Positions 40,393 through 52,406 of a stretch of DNA of 57,206 nt are shown one piece after another (position 1 is the first letter of the stretch; each line of letters starts with the position of its first letter). A program made the position numbers and the translations under genes. Source of the DNA: Helicostylum pulchrum (taxonomy: Eukaryota; Mucoromycota; Mucoromycetes; Mucorales; Mucoraceae). The notes under the pieces are model-generated. The model saw only the letters and a program-made list of their open reading frames with translations. It made no database searches and was not told the DNA's origin. The stretch is from positions 1-57,206 of the forward strand of contig JAIXMO010000094.1 in the NCBI GenBank assembly GCA_025677825.1, written 5' to 3'.

Positions 40393-43300
40393 ATGGAATA
40401 CGTTGGGAAACTAGGAAGTTTATTTACTTCTGTTCATAATTTTTATAACGAGATTAACCCAGCAACATTATCCGGAGCTATTGACATTGTTGTTGTCGAA
40501 CAACAAGATGGTGACTTGGCATGTTCTCCATTCCATGTACGATTCGGTAAACTATCTGTCTTGATGCCGCAAGAAAAGAGGGTAAAGAAAAATAAAAAGT
40601 GTTGTCAAAGTGTTCTTTTATTTAACATGTATATTATAAAAGGTTCAAATAAAAGTCAATGGTGAAACAGTACCATATGTTATGAAAGTAGGTGAAGCAG
40701 GTGAAGCTTTCTTTGTTTTTGAAACTGAACATGAAGTGCCAGAAGAGTTTCAAACTTCTCCCATCATGGAAGCTGTATCTGAAAAGAGTGACGAGGTAAC
40801 AATGAAAAAAAAATATACATATGTGTGATGATTATAAATATTCATTACTTTTTTTATGTATTTTTAGGATCCTCCATATCTTGACATTGGTGAATCAAAA
40901 GATGCTACCAAAGGTGAACCTACTGATACTTTCGAAGACGAAGACAAACAACAAAAACACAAACTATCCGTACCTGCCGAACTTCAATCCCCTAAAATGA
41001 TTATTGAAGAACAAATGGATAAAGTAGTAACAAAAATGGACCCTTATAAAACAGAACAAGAAAACACTGTTATCGAAGCTGTCGAAACTTTAAAGGCATG
41101 TACAGACGAGTTAATTACACCTATGCCAAAAAACGATTTGTACCCTTTGGATGATGGATCCAGTTTAATTGAACGTGTCATTCCTGAAGCCATCACCACC
41201 ACCACTGTCGCCAAAGAAAGGTTTATTGTCCGACCTGCACAGGGAGACATTTATAACACGTGGATGGATGTAACACACACATCTGTGCACAAAACTGAAG
41301 ACCATGAATGTACTAATTTGGATCATTCTGCTAATGACACCGGTCATGGTAAAGGTGATGAATCTATCGTATTGGATATTGCTGGTTATAAAACAGGTGG
41401 TCCTGAAGATGATGAGGATGAGGATAGTTGGTCTCATGAAAAGGAAGAAGCTGCTGCTCTTGTAAAGAAGGAAATTGTTGACAATTTGTTTTTAAACCAT
41501 AAAAAGGACTCTGATAGACAAGTAAAGGATCAAGTAGTGCCATTCGATGTTGAACCAGTTGACGTAAAAGAACCTGTCAATGTAGAGGAACCTGTCAAGG
41601 AAGAGGAGCCTATCAAAGAAGGCGAGCTTATCAAGGAGGAGGGGTCTACTAAGGCAGAGGAACCTATCGAGGAAGGTGAACCTACCAAGAAAGAAGAGAC
41701 TACCAAGGAAGAAGAGACTACCAAGGAAGAAGAACCTACTAAAGAAGAAGAACCTACCAAAGAAGAGACTACCAAGGAAGATGAAACTACCAAGGACCAA
41801 GCAGCTCCTGAAGCGCCCAAGCGAAGCTTATGGGGTTGGGGAAGTGCTCGTCGTCAAGCCACCAACGAGTCCCTGGAACCAGTTACACCACCCGTAGTAC
41901 CTGCACAAGTGGAAGAGCCCAAAGAACCTACTACACTTGAAATCGCACCTGGCACAACCTACCGTATCGAGATGAGTCTCTGCGGTGACTCAGTATTTGG
42001 TAAAGATGAACAAGAGAACGCTCGTGTGTTTGACCAACATATTGTCACTTACGATAACTTCACACATAATCCAAACATGTTGAATGATAAGAGACTTGTG
42101 TTTCGATATGAAGGCCGTTACTTTGCCGCAGGTCATACCGGACCCCTATTTACATCTATATTCTTATTCAAAAAACCTATGGAAGATAGTCCAGATGCCG
42201 AGCAAGAAAACAAGGTATCTGATAGTAGAGAATCTTATCAATTTGGTAAAGGTTGGAGACAATGGTTAAGTAGATCTTCTGTTGCCGCACCTACACCATC
42301 TATTATTGCTGATGCAGAACCAGAACAAACTGTAGATGAACCTCGTCATAGCGAAGATACTAAAAAGCAACAAGATATTACTACATTTACTACTACTACT
42401 ACAACTACATCTGTAGGCTGGTCTGCAGATCATGTTCATCCAGGTCAAGAGCTAGAAGAATCTATTCCTGGTCCTCCACGCAAAGTCTACGCAAAGACAC
42501 TTCGTTTAACCTCTGAACAGTTAAAGAGTTTAAACCTCAACAAAGGAGCCAATACGATTTCATTCTCAGTTACTTCGGCGTATCAAGGTACAGCTACGTG
42601 TGCAGCGAAAATCTTTTATTGGAATTACGGACACTCTGTTGTGATTTCGGATATCGATGGTACAATTACCAAGTCGGATGCATTAGGTCACGTCTTTACT
42701 ATGATTGGTAAGGATTGGACTCATATGGGTGTCGCTAAACTATATACAGATATTGCAAACAACGGCTACCATTTCTTGTACCTCACCAGTCGAGCTATTG
42801 GGCAAGCGGATTATACAAGAGACTATTTGAAAAAGGTTGCACAGGATAAATATCAATTACCTGATGGACCAGTGATCATGTCACCCGATCGTCTTTTCAC
42901 CTCCTTTCATAGAGAAGTCATTATTAGAAAACCCGAAGTGTTTAAAATGGCTTGTTTAAGAGATGTACAACGCCTATTTGGTGGTCGAGACCCATTCTAT
43001 GCAGGCTTTGGTAACCGTATCACCGACGCAAGATCGTACCGCAGTGTTAATGTTCCTACCTCGCGTATCTTTACCATTGATCCTTACGGTGACCTTAAAC
43101 TAGAGTTATTAATGGGTTTCAAGTCTTCTTATATTCACTTGAACGATTTAGTAGATCAGATATTTCCTCCCATTAACCGTGTGATTGATGAAGAATATAC
43201 TGATTGGAACTATTGGAAATCACCTTTCCCAGATATTGATATTCCTGAGCTTGATATTCCTTTAGAACCTACCTCTCCTAAACCAAAACCTATTAAGCCT

Positions 43301-43867
43301 GATCCATCTGTACTTCCATCTAGTTCCGTGGTTTCTTCTAACTCTAGTAATCAACGTGGTTTACTCCGTAGTTTCACTTCTAGATCTGATACAAGTAGTG
43401 TGCATAGTAACAGTAGTAAGAAAATGCAATCTAGTTCTAGTACAACAACCGTTTTCAAGAGTCCCAAATTTACTGGTGTAGACGATAAACAAATAGCGAA
43501 CGATAATGAGGTGACGGCAGATCAAAAGGCGTCTGCAGCAATAGGTGCAGCAGACAAAGAAAATAACGATACATCTTTAGTGAGTACAAGTCCTACTGAC
43601 TCTGTTGGCGGCTCACTTATGGATAAGGTATCGAGTGGATTTGGTGGTGTAAGGTCTACGTTATCGCGTACTTTTCTATCTTCTGGTGAAAATGGTACTA
43701 CTACTACTCCTAATACTACTAATACTTCTACTGAAAAAGAAGATGCAACAACAAAGAAAACCGATAATGAACAAGAAGATGATGATGAGGATGATGAATC
43801 AAAGAATCTACAAGATGTTGATTCGATATTAGATGATATTGATATGGACGAAATCCCATTTATTTAG
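40393..43867 (+). CDS. PAH1: Lipin-type phosphatidate phosphatase PAH1
   Basis: Three exons (40393-40581, 40643-40795, 40868-43867) give 1113 residues. The N-LIP domain fills residues 1 to about 110 ([47 protein letters not shown]). The catalytic C-LIP/HAD domain holds the DXDXT motif as [16 protein letters not shown] (about residues 707-722), then [27 protein letters not shown] and [19 protein letters not shown]. Pah1 makes diacylglycerol from phosphatidate and governs storage lipid and membrane growth. Between the domains is an expanded Lys/Glu/Thr-rich repeat (about residues 349-426; KEE(P/T)T units) absent from yeast Pah1. The tail is Ser-rich and ends acidic ([10 protein letters not shown]), like the acidic tail that yeast Pah1 uses to contact Nem1-Spo7. 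The many Ser/Thr-Pro sites outside the catalytic core suggest phospho-control. Confidence 0.97.
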
Positions 43868-44017
43868 AATTAATTATAATAAAAAAAAAACTCATATATA
43901 GCACGTGTATCTTGTGATTGGTATATTTTATACACACAATAAATACACACAATAAAAAAAGAAACAAACAAATAAAGCGTGAGTATAATATGCCAACAAA
44001 AGGTTTTTTTTTATTTA

Positions 44018-44305
44018 TTATTCGTCAAAAACGCTATTAAAAGTAGGACCAAAAGTGGAGTGATGATCATCCGATGAAAGAGACCGATAAGTTTGACCAG
44101 CAGTGTTTAAGTGACTTTCATGAACAGATTGATTTTCATTATTGTACAAGGCATGTACAGAGTTATAATCGTCCGTCTTAACTACTTGCGTTGTTGTTCC
44201 TGAAGCAGGTACTGCAGGCATGGAGGGAATAATTGTATAAGACCTTACCAAAGGACGACTCATCATGGAAGTAACAACAACACGACGATTTAACATGGAC
44301 AGCAT
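44018..44305 (-). CDS. Small probable mitochondrial protein (95 residues), unknown
   Basis: A single exon. The N-terminus (MLSMLNRRVVVTSMMSRPLV, then RSYT) is basic, free of acidic residues and can form an amphipathic helix, as expected of a mitochondrial targeting sequence with a cleavage site near RSY. The rest is polar and rich in Ser, Asn and His (HESHLNTAGQTYRSLSSDDH), with no membrane helix. The family is not recognised. It is convergent with PAH1, its stop lying about 150 bp from the PAH1 stop, and is preceded on its own strand by a T/A-rich leader. Random frames in this window rarely have such a clean presequence. Confidence 0.65.
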   Translation of the reverse strand: MLSMLNRRVVVTSMMSRPLVRSYTIIPSMPAVPASGTTTQVVKTDDYNSVHALYNNENQSVHESHLNTAGQTYRSLSSDDHHSTFGPTFNSVFDE

Positions 44306-44501
44306 TTTTGATTATTTTTCTTTCTTTTAAAAAAAAAAGTTTATAAAAAAAAAAGAGGAATTAAAAAAAATATGCCTTCTTTTATAGGAGAAATGCATAA
44401 ATTTATTTGGGGGTGATGTTCTTATAAAGGAAGGGGGTGTGTGATAAGACGCCTTGGCTAAAACAAAATACGGCCACGGCAAAACATTCATTTTTGGGTT
44501 G

Positions 44502-44850
44502 TTATTTATTTGCATTTTTCCAGTGTAAATAAGCTATCGAGTGAACTGGTTCCTTTTCTGGTACTACGTTTAACGGTGGTCCTGCAAACCAAAGTATAGG
44601 TCCGTCGGCTTGACGTTTAAATGATGCGTCTAGACAAAAAAGTAAGTTTTTTTTTTTCTTTGTTTATTCTCATTCATTTTTTTATTTTACCAATTGCAGT
44701 TTCGTTTATATTTGCAATCGGTTCTATTGATGGAATGTAATTTTGTTGTTGTTGCTGTTGTTGTTGCTGTTGCTGTTGTGCATTGTACGCGTAAGAGTTA
44801 TATTGACCTTGCTGAAAAGGGATTCCCTGTGGTTGTGGTTGTTGCCACAT
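44502..44850 (-). CDS. Small Gln-rich protein with a C-terminal ILWFAGPPL motif
   Basis: Reading leftward, exons 44850-44691 and 44629-44502 join in phase to 95 residues. The N-terminal part starts MWQQPQPQGIPFQQGQYNS and contains an 11-residue Gln run encoded by mixed CAA/CAG codons. The C-terminal exon encodes FKRQADGPILWFAGPPL, then PVHSIAYLHWKNANK, which looks like a conserved short domain. Poly-Gln plus a compact aromatic C-terminus is reminiscent of small subunits of transcription or chromatin-remodelling complexes, but I cannot assign it. The stop lies close to the start of the neighbouring minus-strand gene at 44305. It is divergent from the eIF1A-domain gene, with only about 140 bp between the starts, so the two probably share a promoter. 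Confidence 0.65.
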
Positions 44851-44993
44851 GTTTAGATTAATGTAAAGAAAAAAGAAAGAAAGAGAGAGAGAGAAAAAAT
44901 ATCTCTTTTTTAAAAGCCAGTAAGAGAGAAAAAGGAAAATATTTTTTTTTAAGTCTGCTTCTCTCTTTTAAAAAAAGTAAAACATACATTACA

Positions 44994-45568
44994 ATGGGAA
45001 AGAAACAAACAGCTAGAAATCAACTCGACGATGACTTTGAAATTGAAGGAAACCAAACCTATGCTCGTTCTTTAGGCCCTAGAGGAAACCACCAACACGA
45101 AGTTGAATTTACTGACGGATCTAAAAAGTTGGTGACACTTCCACCTAAATTCCGTAATGTCGTTTGGCTTAAGCGAGGTATATTCATATACTTTTTCTTT
45201 AAAAAAAACGAGTAAAAACTAAAAAAAATATATATATACATATAAAAACACAGGCCATTATGTTATTGTGGATCCTAGCGTAGGTGTCACTGAAAAGGTT
45301 GGAGGAGAAATTGTGTTTGTACTTTTCCCCAAGAACATTAAAGACCTCAAGGCTGCTGGCAAATGGTAACATCAAAATAAATTACACAAGAAAAAAAAAA
45401 GAAAGAAAACTAACAATTATACACAAATATAGGCCTGCCGAATTCTCTGAACCTGCACCAGCTGTAACTACTCAAGAAGAAGAGGAAAAGAGTGATGATG
45501 ATTTATTTGTAAACAACAATAGACCCATCATGTCAGAAACTGAATCCGAATCCAGTGATGAGGAATAA
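44994..45568 (+). CDS. eIF1A-domain protein (EIF1AD-like)
   Basis: Three exons (44994-45177, 45254-45365, 45433-45568) give 143 residues. An OB-fold of the S1/eIF1A type occupies about residues 15-95: NQTYARSLGPRGNHQHEVEF, KKLVTLPPKFRNVVWLKRGH, YVIVDPS, and EIVFVLFPKNIKDLKAAGKW. An acidic Ser/Glu-rich tail follows (SETESESSDEE). This arrangement is that of EIF1AD-type proteins, not translation factor eIF1A itself, which lacks the LPPKFRN-VWLKRG form and is longer at the N-terminus. Animal EIF1AD is nuclear and has been linked to stress response and ribosome maturation; the fungal role is not established. The sequence is intact with normal introns. Confidence 0.88.
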
Positions 45569-45612
45569 AAAACATACCCCCCACTATAATAATAATAAAA
45601 AAAAAAAAGGAT

Positions 45613-46147
45613 TTAATAAAGCAAAAGCTTCATCAAATATAAACTTGGAGGTATTCTCCAGCTTGGATCTTCGTTTGGTATCCCACGTTCTATACTTTCA
45701 AATCCCAAAATACTGAAAATAACAATTGCAAATATCATGAAAATAATAAAGAAAACCGACATAAATATATTGACTTTACGCCAAGCCTTTTCATACTTGT
45801 CATTACTATTCCAACAGCACCAACCTATAAACCAAAGTGGAGGGAAAAAGCTAGTATATATTTGGTTAAGAATATTATATATATATATATCACTTTATAT
45901 GTATTATTTATATTTACAACAAGCCTAGTAAAAAGAAGGAAGCATTGATCGGGAAATGGTTGCCATCAGTATTGTTTCTTCTAATAGCATAACGGTAGGC
46001 ATATTCCGACTGATGTGGTAATGGCATTGGTATTGTTTGATAATGTACATACTGTGGGTTAGGAATGGGTGGTGCACTTGGTGCAGAAGATCCTTGGTAT
46101 GAATCAACATCTGGTGAATGAGCTGGATAAATTGGTGTGTGGTCCAT
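45613..46147 (-). CDS. Proline-rich N-terminus plus two-helix membrane protein
   Basis: Reading leftward, exons 46147-45918 and 45850-45613 join in phase to 155 residues. The first 55 residues are Pro/Ser/Tyr-rich and lack a signal peptide (MDHTPIYPAHSPDVDSYQGS, APSAPPIPNPQ). The membrane part starts FPINASFFLLGLFFFPPLWF and continues IGWCCWNSNDKYEKAWRKVN, then a second helix (FMSVFFIIFMIFAIVIFSIL). FFPPLWFIG followed by a hydrophilic loop with W..R.N is a pattern seen in small fungal plasma-membrane or endosomal proteins of unknown function. The splice junction falls inside the first helix. The exact role is unknown; the Pro-rich tail may bind WW or SH3 domains. Confidence 0.7.
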
Positions 46148-46512
46148 TTCGATTATATATATATATAAAAAAAAAAAGAAAAAAAAAGTTCTTGGCTATT
46201 TTTTATTTATTTTGGTGGTGTCATGCCTCTTTTTATGTGTACAAGGTCACAGAGAAACAATCATGCTTTGTAAATTACGTAAAGTTGGTTTGTTTTAACA
46301 AATCTATATTACTATTTTTTTGATGCGGCGAATTATGTTACAATTTGTAATGATAGATCAAAATAGCATACAAGGAAAACGATTGACAAATATTTATTCG
46401 TACTTACAAAGCGTTTAAAAAAAGAGAGCCCACGTCTGTAAAACAAATAGGCATTGTTCCCACGTCGATTTGTTTATATATATGTACATTTAATTCTACA
46501 AGCAAAAAAAAA

Positions 46513-47751
46513 CTAATCACTCAAATCATCAGCACCAAGGGTATCATAGGCGTATGTATTAATAGGAAACGAAGAGCCATCACCTAGACTTTATTTAAAA
46601 AAAAAAAAGTTAAAACGAGTTCAAAGAGCCTAATTTTATTTTTGTACTTACGTTTTACCAACAGGTATCAACATTTTAAATAAATCTTTACCAAGTACCT
46701 GTTCAATGTTCTTTCTTGTACCCAAATCCCAAGGGTTGAAATATTTACTACGCATAACATCGACTCTTGTGTTATTATTGCCCAATCTATAATTTGATTT
46801 CTCGTAGAATTCAATTGTTGTTCTGTTCTTGCATAATTGTCTTGTATGAAATATAGTAAATGGTATAAGGAATAAAGTAAAAATACAGGATATAAATACA
46901 AGTAATGCGCAATTCAAGTTTAACCCTAATACGCTCATAGGTCCACTCATTTGGATAATTGTAGGCGGTAATGTTGTTGCAAGTACATAGCTACAATAAA
47001 GTGATGCGTATACCAAAAACAAATAAAACGGTTTATAATTATTAAATCCTACACAATTATTGATCCATGGGCAATGACTAAAAGGGTTTAAATAAATAAA
47101 TAAAAACTTGTGCATTTCTTTAGATATTTTACTTACTGATCCATCTTTAATACACATCGATTACACTGTCTACAATGATGAGTTCGATCAAACTTTTCTA
47201 TTTTACATTTTTGACAATATCTTTTTGCTCCATCTCTTTTTACAGTAATAGGAAGCGGACTATGTTGATGTAAATCTTCTTCCTCTTCCTCTTCGATATT
47301 TAAAACTGCAATGTTCGTTACTTTATCTTGCTCGTTATCAAAGTTGTTTGCTAATAAACCAATGTCTTCCTCATCCCTCTTTTTATACATCTAGAGCGAA
47401 CAATTTAGCACAACATTCTTTTTATAAGAGCAAAAAAAAAACTCACGTCAAGTGTATAGCCGGGAGAAGTTCTACATACTGTCCAATAACTCCACATGCA
47501 CATTACAAAAATGGGATGGTAAAATAGTATATATAGCGAACCTGTAATTTAAGGTTAATCCCTATACTCGTTTACTTGCGTCTTTATGTTTTACCTTGTA
47601 TTACATGTCCTTCAGAGATAAGTCCATAGGATAAACTCACATTATATGCCCAATAACTCCAAATAAATATAAGTAATAGCAGCACTATAGGTGACGCATT
47701 AACTATTGCCATGACGGTCCTTTGTATTGTTGAACATGAAGGGCATTTCAT
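46513..47751 (-). CDS. DHHC palmitoyltransferase
   Basis: Reading leftward, exons 47751-47595, 47541-47447, 47390-47137, 47077-46652 and 46588-46513 join to 335 residues. Four membrane helices are visible (about 14-42, 56-76, 187-210, 225-250). The Cys-rich domain between helices 2 and 3 contains AKRYCQKCKIEKFDRTHHCR, then [20 protein letters not shown] with the catalytic DHHC motif (Asp168 to Cys171) rebuilt across an intron, then GFNNYKPFYLFL. After helix 4 come a TTIEFYEKSN-type TTxE motif and NPWDLGTRKNIEQVLG. These enzymes attach palmitate to cysteines of membrane proteins. The layout and length resemble yeast Pfa3/Pfa4-type enzymes and animal zDHHC15/2; the exact orthologue is open. The start is the first of two overlapping ATGs because only that one is in frame. 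Confidence 0.93.
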
Positions 47752-49394
47752 TATAATAAAGTTTTCAAGATTAAGAGAAAAGGCGTTTTCTCTCTCCCCC
47801 TATTTTTTTTACACTCTTTGCCAAGGCCTAAAAAGAATCGGTGTTTAAAGAAACATAATCAATCATTACTCAACATTTTTTTTAAAAACTGTCTTGTTTA
47901 TTGAAGAAAGACGTTTTTCGGTGAGTAACTTTTTTTTTTTTTTTGCATGAAATCCTGCTCGGTCAGATATATGTCTGAGTTTTGAGCGAGGTACTGGTCA
48001 ATGTTTTATAGTCATTTAACTGATCGTAAAAACATCTTGATATAGTAATTGATCATGTTTAAGGATACGGTGAAAACAATGCTTTGTATAGGATTTCTAA
48101 TTGAATAACCTCTTCCCCTCTTTTCTCGAGGTAATTTTGTACTGGTAAAACTTGATATCTTAGTTAATAAATATGCTTGATCTCCTTCACCTTATTATTT
48201 TGTAATAGTTATCTTGGTGTAACAAGTGATATGGTCAGGATAAATAAAAGCCGTTTTTTTACGCGGGTAACAAGGTCCAGAATATTGAATTATTTTGGTA
48301 TTCTAGACTTTCAACTGGTCTCATATGTTTTCAGATGACTTGATCACCCACAGTTTAAATATTTAAATATGTGTATTATACATAATAACCGAGTTGATGC
48401 CATTTTAATCATTCGATTATTCTTGTGTATCAATTATTTTAAGGTTGATGTTGGTGCAATATGTATCTTTTTTTGGTTTGGTTTGGTTTGCTTTACCATA
48501 ATAGTATTAAAATAGAATACCTAGATAAATATTAGCGTATGGTTTCAGTATTTAACACTGATTTCTATTAAAAGAAATATATGTACTGCATTTTCGTTTA
48601 AATCCTAAAATATGAGAACATGGCTAACTCTAAAGAAATTGTACCACTTTGCTTGCATCAAAAAAATATGATTTCACTCTTTTAATTTTTTAGGGGAAAG
48701 ATAACAAGTTTTATTACACTTGTAACCAAAACATTTATCCGATAATTCATCTCTTTTGGAGAAAAAAAAAAGAGTATTGACCTGTGTAGCTCTATTTTTC
48801 TTCCTTGCTACAGTATCTTTTTGTAATTTATTTTATTAACAAAAAATACAATCGCATTTATTTCTCTCGACCTTTTTTTATATTTATAAAGATAAAAATT
48901 GAATATCTTTTAAAAGCGTTTGACATCTCGAGTAAGTAGAGTTATTTGTGCTACTTTTTTGAACTAAACTAGACACTCCGTAGAATTGTGTTTCTTCCAA
49001 GTTTTCAGAAAAACCGCGTACAAAAAAAAATATGGTATTACAGAATTAAGTTCGTCGTACTATTTTTCACGTTAGTTAAATAATCAGAATTAGCTGTTCT
49101 ACAAGTTCATATCCAAGTTTTGTTACGAAAAAAAAAAAAGAGCATTAGTGACATTTTGATCTATCAATTAAAGTGTATTACATGACTATCCACGTTTTTT
49201 TCTCTCTCTCTTAGCTAGTACATCTATTTCAAAGGGTACGAAATTATTAACATAGAGACAGTATAGAAAATGTCTTGATAGTGTACCGTTAAATTTAACG
49301 ATAGCCTGATCCAGTCTGACCATAAATTTCCCAAGCAGTACATCATAGACCAAAAGCTATTAGTCATACAATTGGAAACTGTTTAATACTGTTG

Positions 49395-49435
<41 letters not shown>

Positions 49436-50698
49436 TTTATAAAAAAAAATTGACAATTCATTCTAGTATATATACTGAATAGTGTTTAATAAATAATTTA
49501 ATCGATCATAGGAGAATGAAGTAAAAAAAAAAATCAGTAGACCGCTTTTTTTCTAAAAGTATAATTTAGTTTCGCACGGCCCCTGCCATAAAAGTTCGGT
49601 ATATAAGAATTACAGAAAAATATAATTCATTTCAAGCTATTAATTATATCATGTAAGGTATGTTTTTGATCTAAAAAGAAATAGGAAATTGGGTTATACT
49701 TTGGAATGTATAAAAAAATAAAAGATCCGCTGGGTTACTGTCGTCTGTTAGTTTCATACTCCATTTTGCATTCTCTTTTAGTATAAATTATTGGGGCATT
49801 TGATTCCGAAGAGATAGATTTTTGATTGGTAGAGTATACATTATTTTCGCTAAAATTAGTTTAATAATGCTCCCATAATTTATTAAGCTGTTACACTATC
49901 AACCTACTCGATCTTTTATTTTTTACAGTAGAAAACACCCAAAGGCTTTTAACTGTATTTATAACAGTTTTTTTTCTCTTTTTTTTCGATCAAGATATAT
50001 ACGAGTGAAAAAAAAAGGCACTGAGAACAAATCAGGGAAATTAAACTACATTTTCCAAAAATATTAATGCATTTAATTTCGAAAAAAAAAAACCACGCTT
50101 GGAAAAAAAAATGCTGCAAAAGAAGACGTCGGACTTGGAGCTAGGCAAGTGTTAAAGTTCAATTAACAGTTAGTACATTAACTATGTTGTACCATAATCA
50201 AGACTATTTTCTAAACGACCAAATTTTACAACTCGGTGAACACAAAAAATATATGCCGCACAAAAATTTCGGGATTCCTTTTGATTTTTGCCAATAGTGA
50301 CAAGTATCTGAGCTGTAATTACCTGGACTCATGCATAAATATATCAACGCCGCTTTTTGTTGGAAACCTGTGTACAATACAAGTGTGTACATGGTATTCA
50401 AATTTAATTTAGACTCATTTTGACATGCTTTTCTGTGCGATGGGAAAAAAAATGTTCTAATAGTTATAGTTTGGACTATGTACTACAATATGTTAAATGT
50501 TTCGATTGCAAAAAAAAAAAAGTATTTTATAAAAGATATATATCTTTTTTATTAAATTATATTTGTATATATTTCTTTTTTCTATTAAAAAAAAATGGTA
50601 TAAAAAAAGAGAAGCATTACGGTTAAAATAAGTAGTAGTAATTGATTAAAAAATCTTTTTTGGGGGGAAAAAAGAGTGGAGCGTGAAAAAAATAAAAT
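47752..50698. other. 2.9-kb spacer, no gene seen
   Basis: This is the largest empty stretch in the right block. It is uniformly AT-rich with short A/T runs, a (TTTGG)n patch near 48473 and the microsatellite at 49396. No frame on either strand has recognisable motifs. It could hold the regulatory region of the DHHC gene, a non-coding RNA or decayed elements. Confidence 0.5.
49396..49434. repeat. (TC)n-(AT)n microsatellite
   Basis: About 10 TC units (49396-49416) pass directly into about 9 AT units (49417-49434). Confidence 0.95.
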
Positions 50699-52406
50699 TT
50701 AAACACGATAAATAAAGCTCTTGTTTTCAACATCAGTCATGTCAGGAAGAACTTCTTGTGTGGAAGGGTTGGCCATACGTTTACGGTTCTCTCTTACCAT
50801 GGACCAACGAATATAGAGGAATAAAACGATAGTAACTGCATTAGCAACCATGTAACCGATCATACTACCAACGTGCAAAGGAGGTGCACTAGCGGACATA
50901 ATGAAGGGACCAGCAAAGTTACCAATGGTATAGAAAACCATGAGGGAACTACTGTAAAAGATCTTCTTGGTATAACCGGCAACATTGTTAGCAAGAGCAA
51001 CCAAGAGCATAACAAATGAAGCAGCGAAAGCCCAAGTCAAGTATAAACCTAAAAGCTTAGCTTTAGGGATAGGGATAACTACCAACAAGAGAAGACCAAG
51101 AATAGCGATCAACAGAAGGATGACACCAGTGTAGAGTGTGTTACCATAATGACGGTTATACCAGACTGCAACAGCAATGTAAATACAATCAGTGACACCA
51201 GAAGGAATAGTCAATAAAATAGCGTTCAAATCCTGTAATATTAAATTAATAAAAGCAAAAAAATTATCATTAGATATTATTAACTTACACTAAAACCGAA
51301 ACCTTTAGTAATCATAGCACTGAAAATACCAAGAGCACCGTTTTGGAAGTTAATGAGGGCAGCACAAACACAGAAAGCATAGAAGCGAGGTTCCTTTAAA
51401 GATTCGTAGATGTGAGCAGTATTAATGACTTTGTTCTTAACAACAGCATTATCACGCATACGTCTATCAACAATATTTTCTTCTTCAGGAGTAAGACGAA
51501 GGACCTTGGCTTTGGGGTTATCAACCATAAAGAAGAAAGAGAAGATGCCGAATACAACAGTAATAGCACCAAGAATAATCATAATCCATTGCCATGATTC
51601 CAGACCAGCGACACCATGCATATGACCAATACCGTAACCAATAAGACCACCAACGGCCATAGCAACACCGTTACAGATATAGACGAGACCGATACGATCA
51701 GCTTGTTCACCACGACGGTAGAGAGAACTGATAAGCATAATACAACAAGGGTAAATACCAGCTTCAAAGAAACCTAAAAGGAAACGAAGAGCAGCTAATT
51801 GAGAGAAGTTGTGACCCAAGAAAGTAAGAAGGAGAACAAGACCCCAGATTACAATAACAGAACCAATATACTTGCTTAAAGGAAGTTTTTGAATTAAAAC
51901 CATACTAGGGCCTTGGAAAAGAAGATAACCAAGGTAAAAGATAGAACCTAACCAACTGAAATCGTTATCAGACAAGTTTGCGGTTTCCTTGATACCCAAG
52001 ACAGCAGCATAATTAAGAGCGGATTTATCAAAGAACTATTATATATATTATATTTAGTAACTTGGATTATATAAATATACGAAAGATTTCTAAAAATAAA
52101 AATATTTACCTGTAAAAAGTTAAGAATACAAACATATGGCATAACATAAATAAAATCCAACTTGAAAACCAATTTCTTTTCAACGGAGCACATGACAAAG
52201 TCGACAAGGTTACCGTTTTCATCGTACTCGTCAGTTATGACTTGACGGTTAACGTCAGAAACATGATCGAGGTTTTGATCTTCCAAGACAACCTCCTTTT
52301 CATCATAGCTGTCTCTTGACTCAGTTACATATGCGGTTGTAGAAGTAACAACGGGACCCTGAGTAGTGGTAGTGGTAGTGGTATAATATTCTGTCTTTTC
52401 TTCCAT
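50699..52406 (-). CDS. MFS transporter, allantoate permease (Dal5/anion-cation symporter) type
   Basis: Reading leftward, exons 52406-52110, 52035-51289 and 51232-50699 join in phase to 525 residues with about 12 membrane helices. After a Thr-rich cytosolic tail (TEYYTTTTTTTQGPVVTSTT) come KLDFIYVMPYVCILNFLQFF, the conserved DKSALNYAAVLGI, SWLGSIFYLGYLLFQGPSMV, FLGHNFSQLAALRFLLGFFE, then AGIYPCCIMLISSLYRRGEQ. These are hallmarks of the fungal Dal5 family, which takes up allantoate, nicotinate, vitamins and small carboxylates by proton symport. The central loop (VDNPKAKVLRLTPEEENIVD) fits too. The substrate cannot be deduced. The codons used seem less AT-biased than those of the neighbours, which suggests a well-expressed gene. 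Confidence 0.92.

Noticed and set aside
41492..41820. Long minus-strand frames rich in Ser/Val/Phe
   Set aside because: They are the complement of the Lys/Glu repeat of PAH1, which is clearly the coding strand.
46069..46323. Plus-strand frame of 84 residues
   Set aside because: Antisense to a spliced membrane-protein gene whose exons join exactly; no motif.
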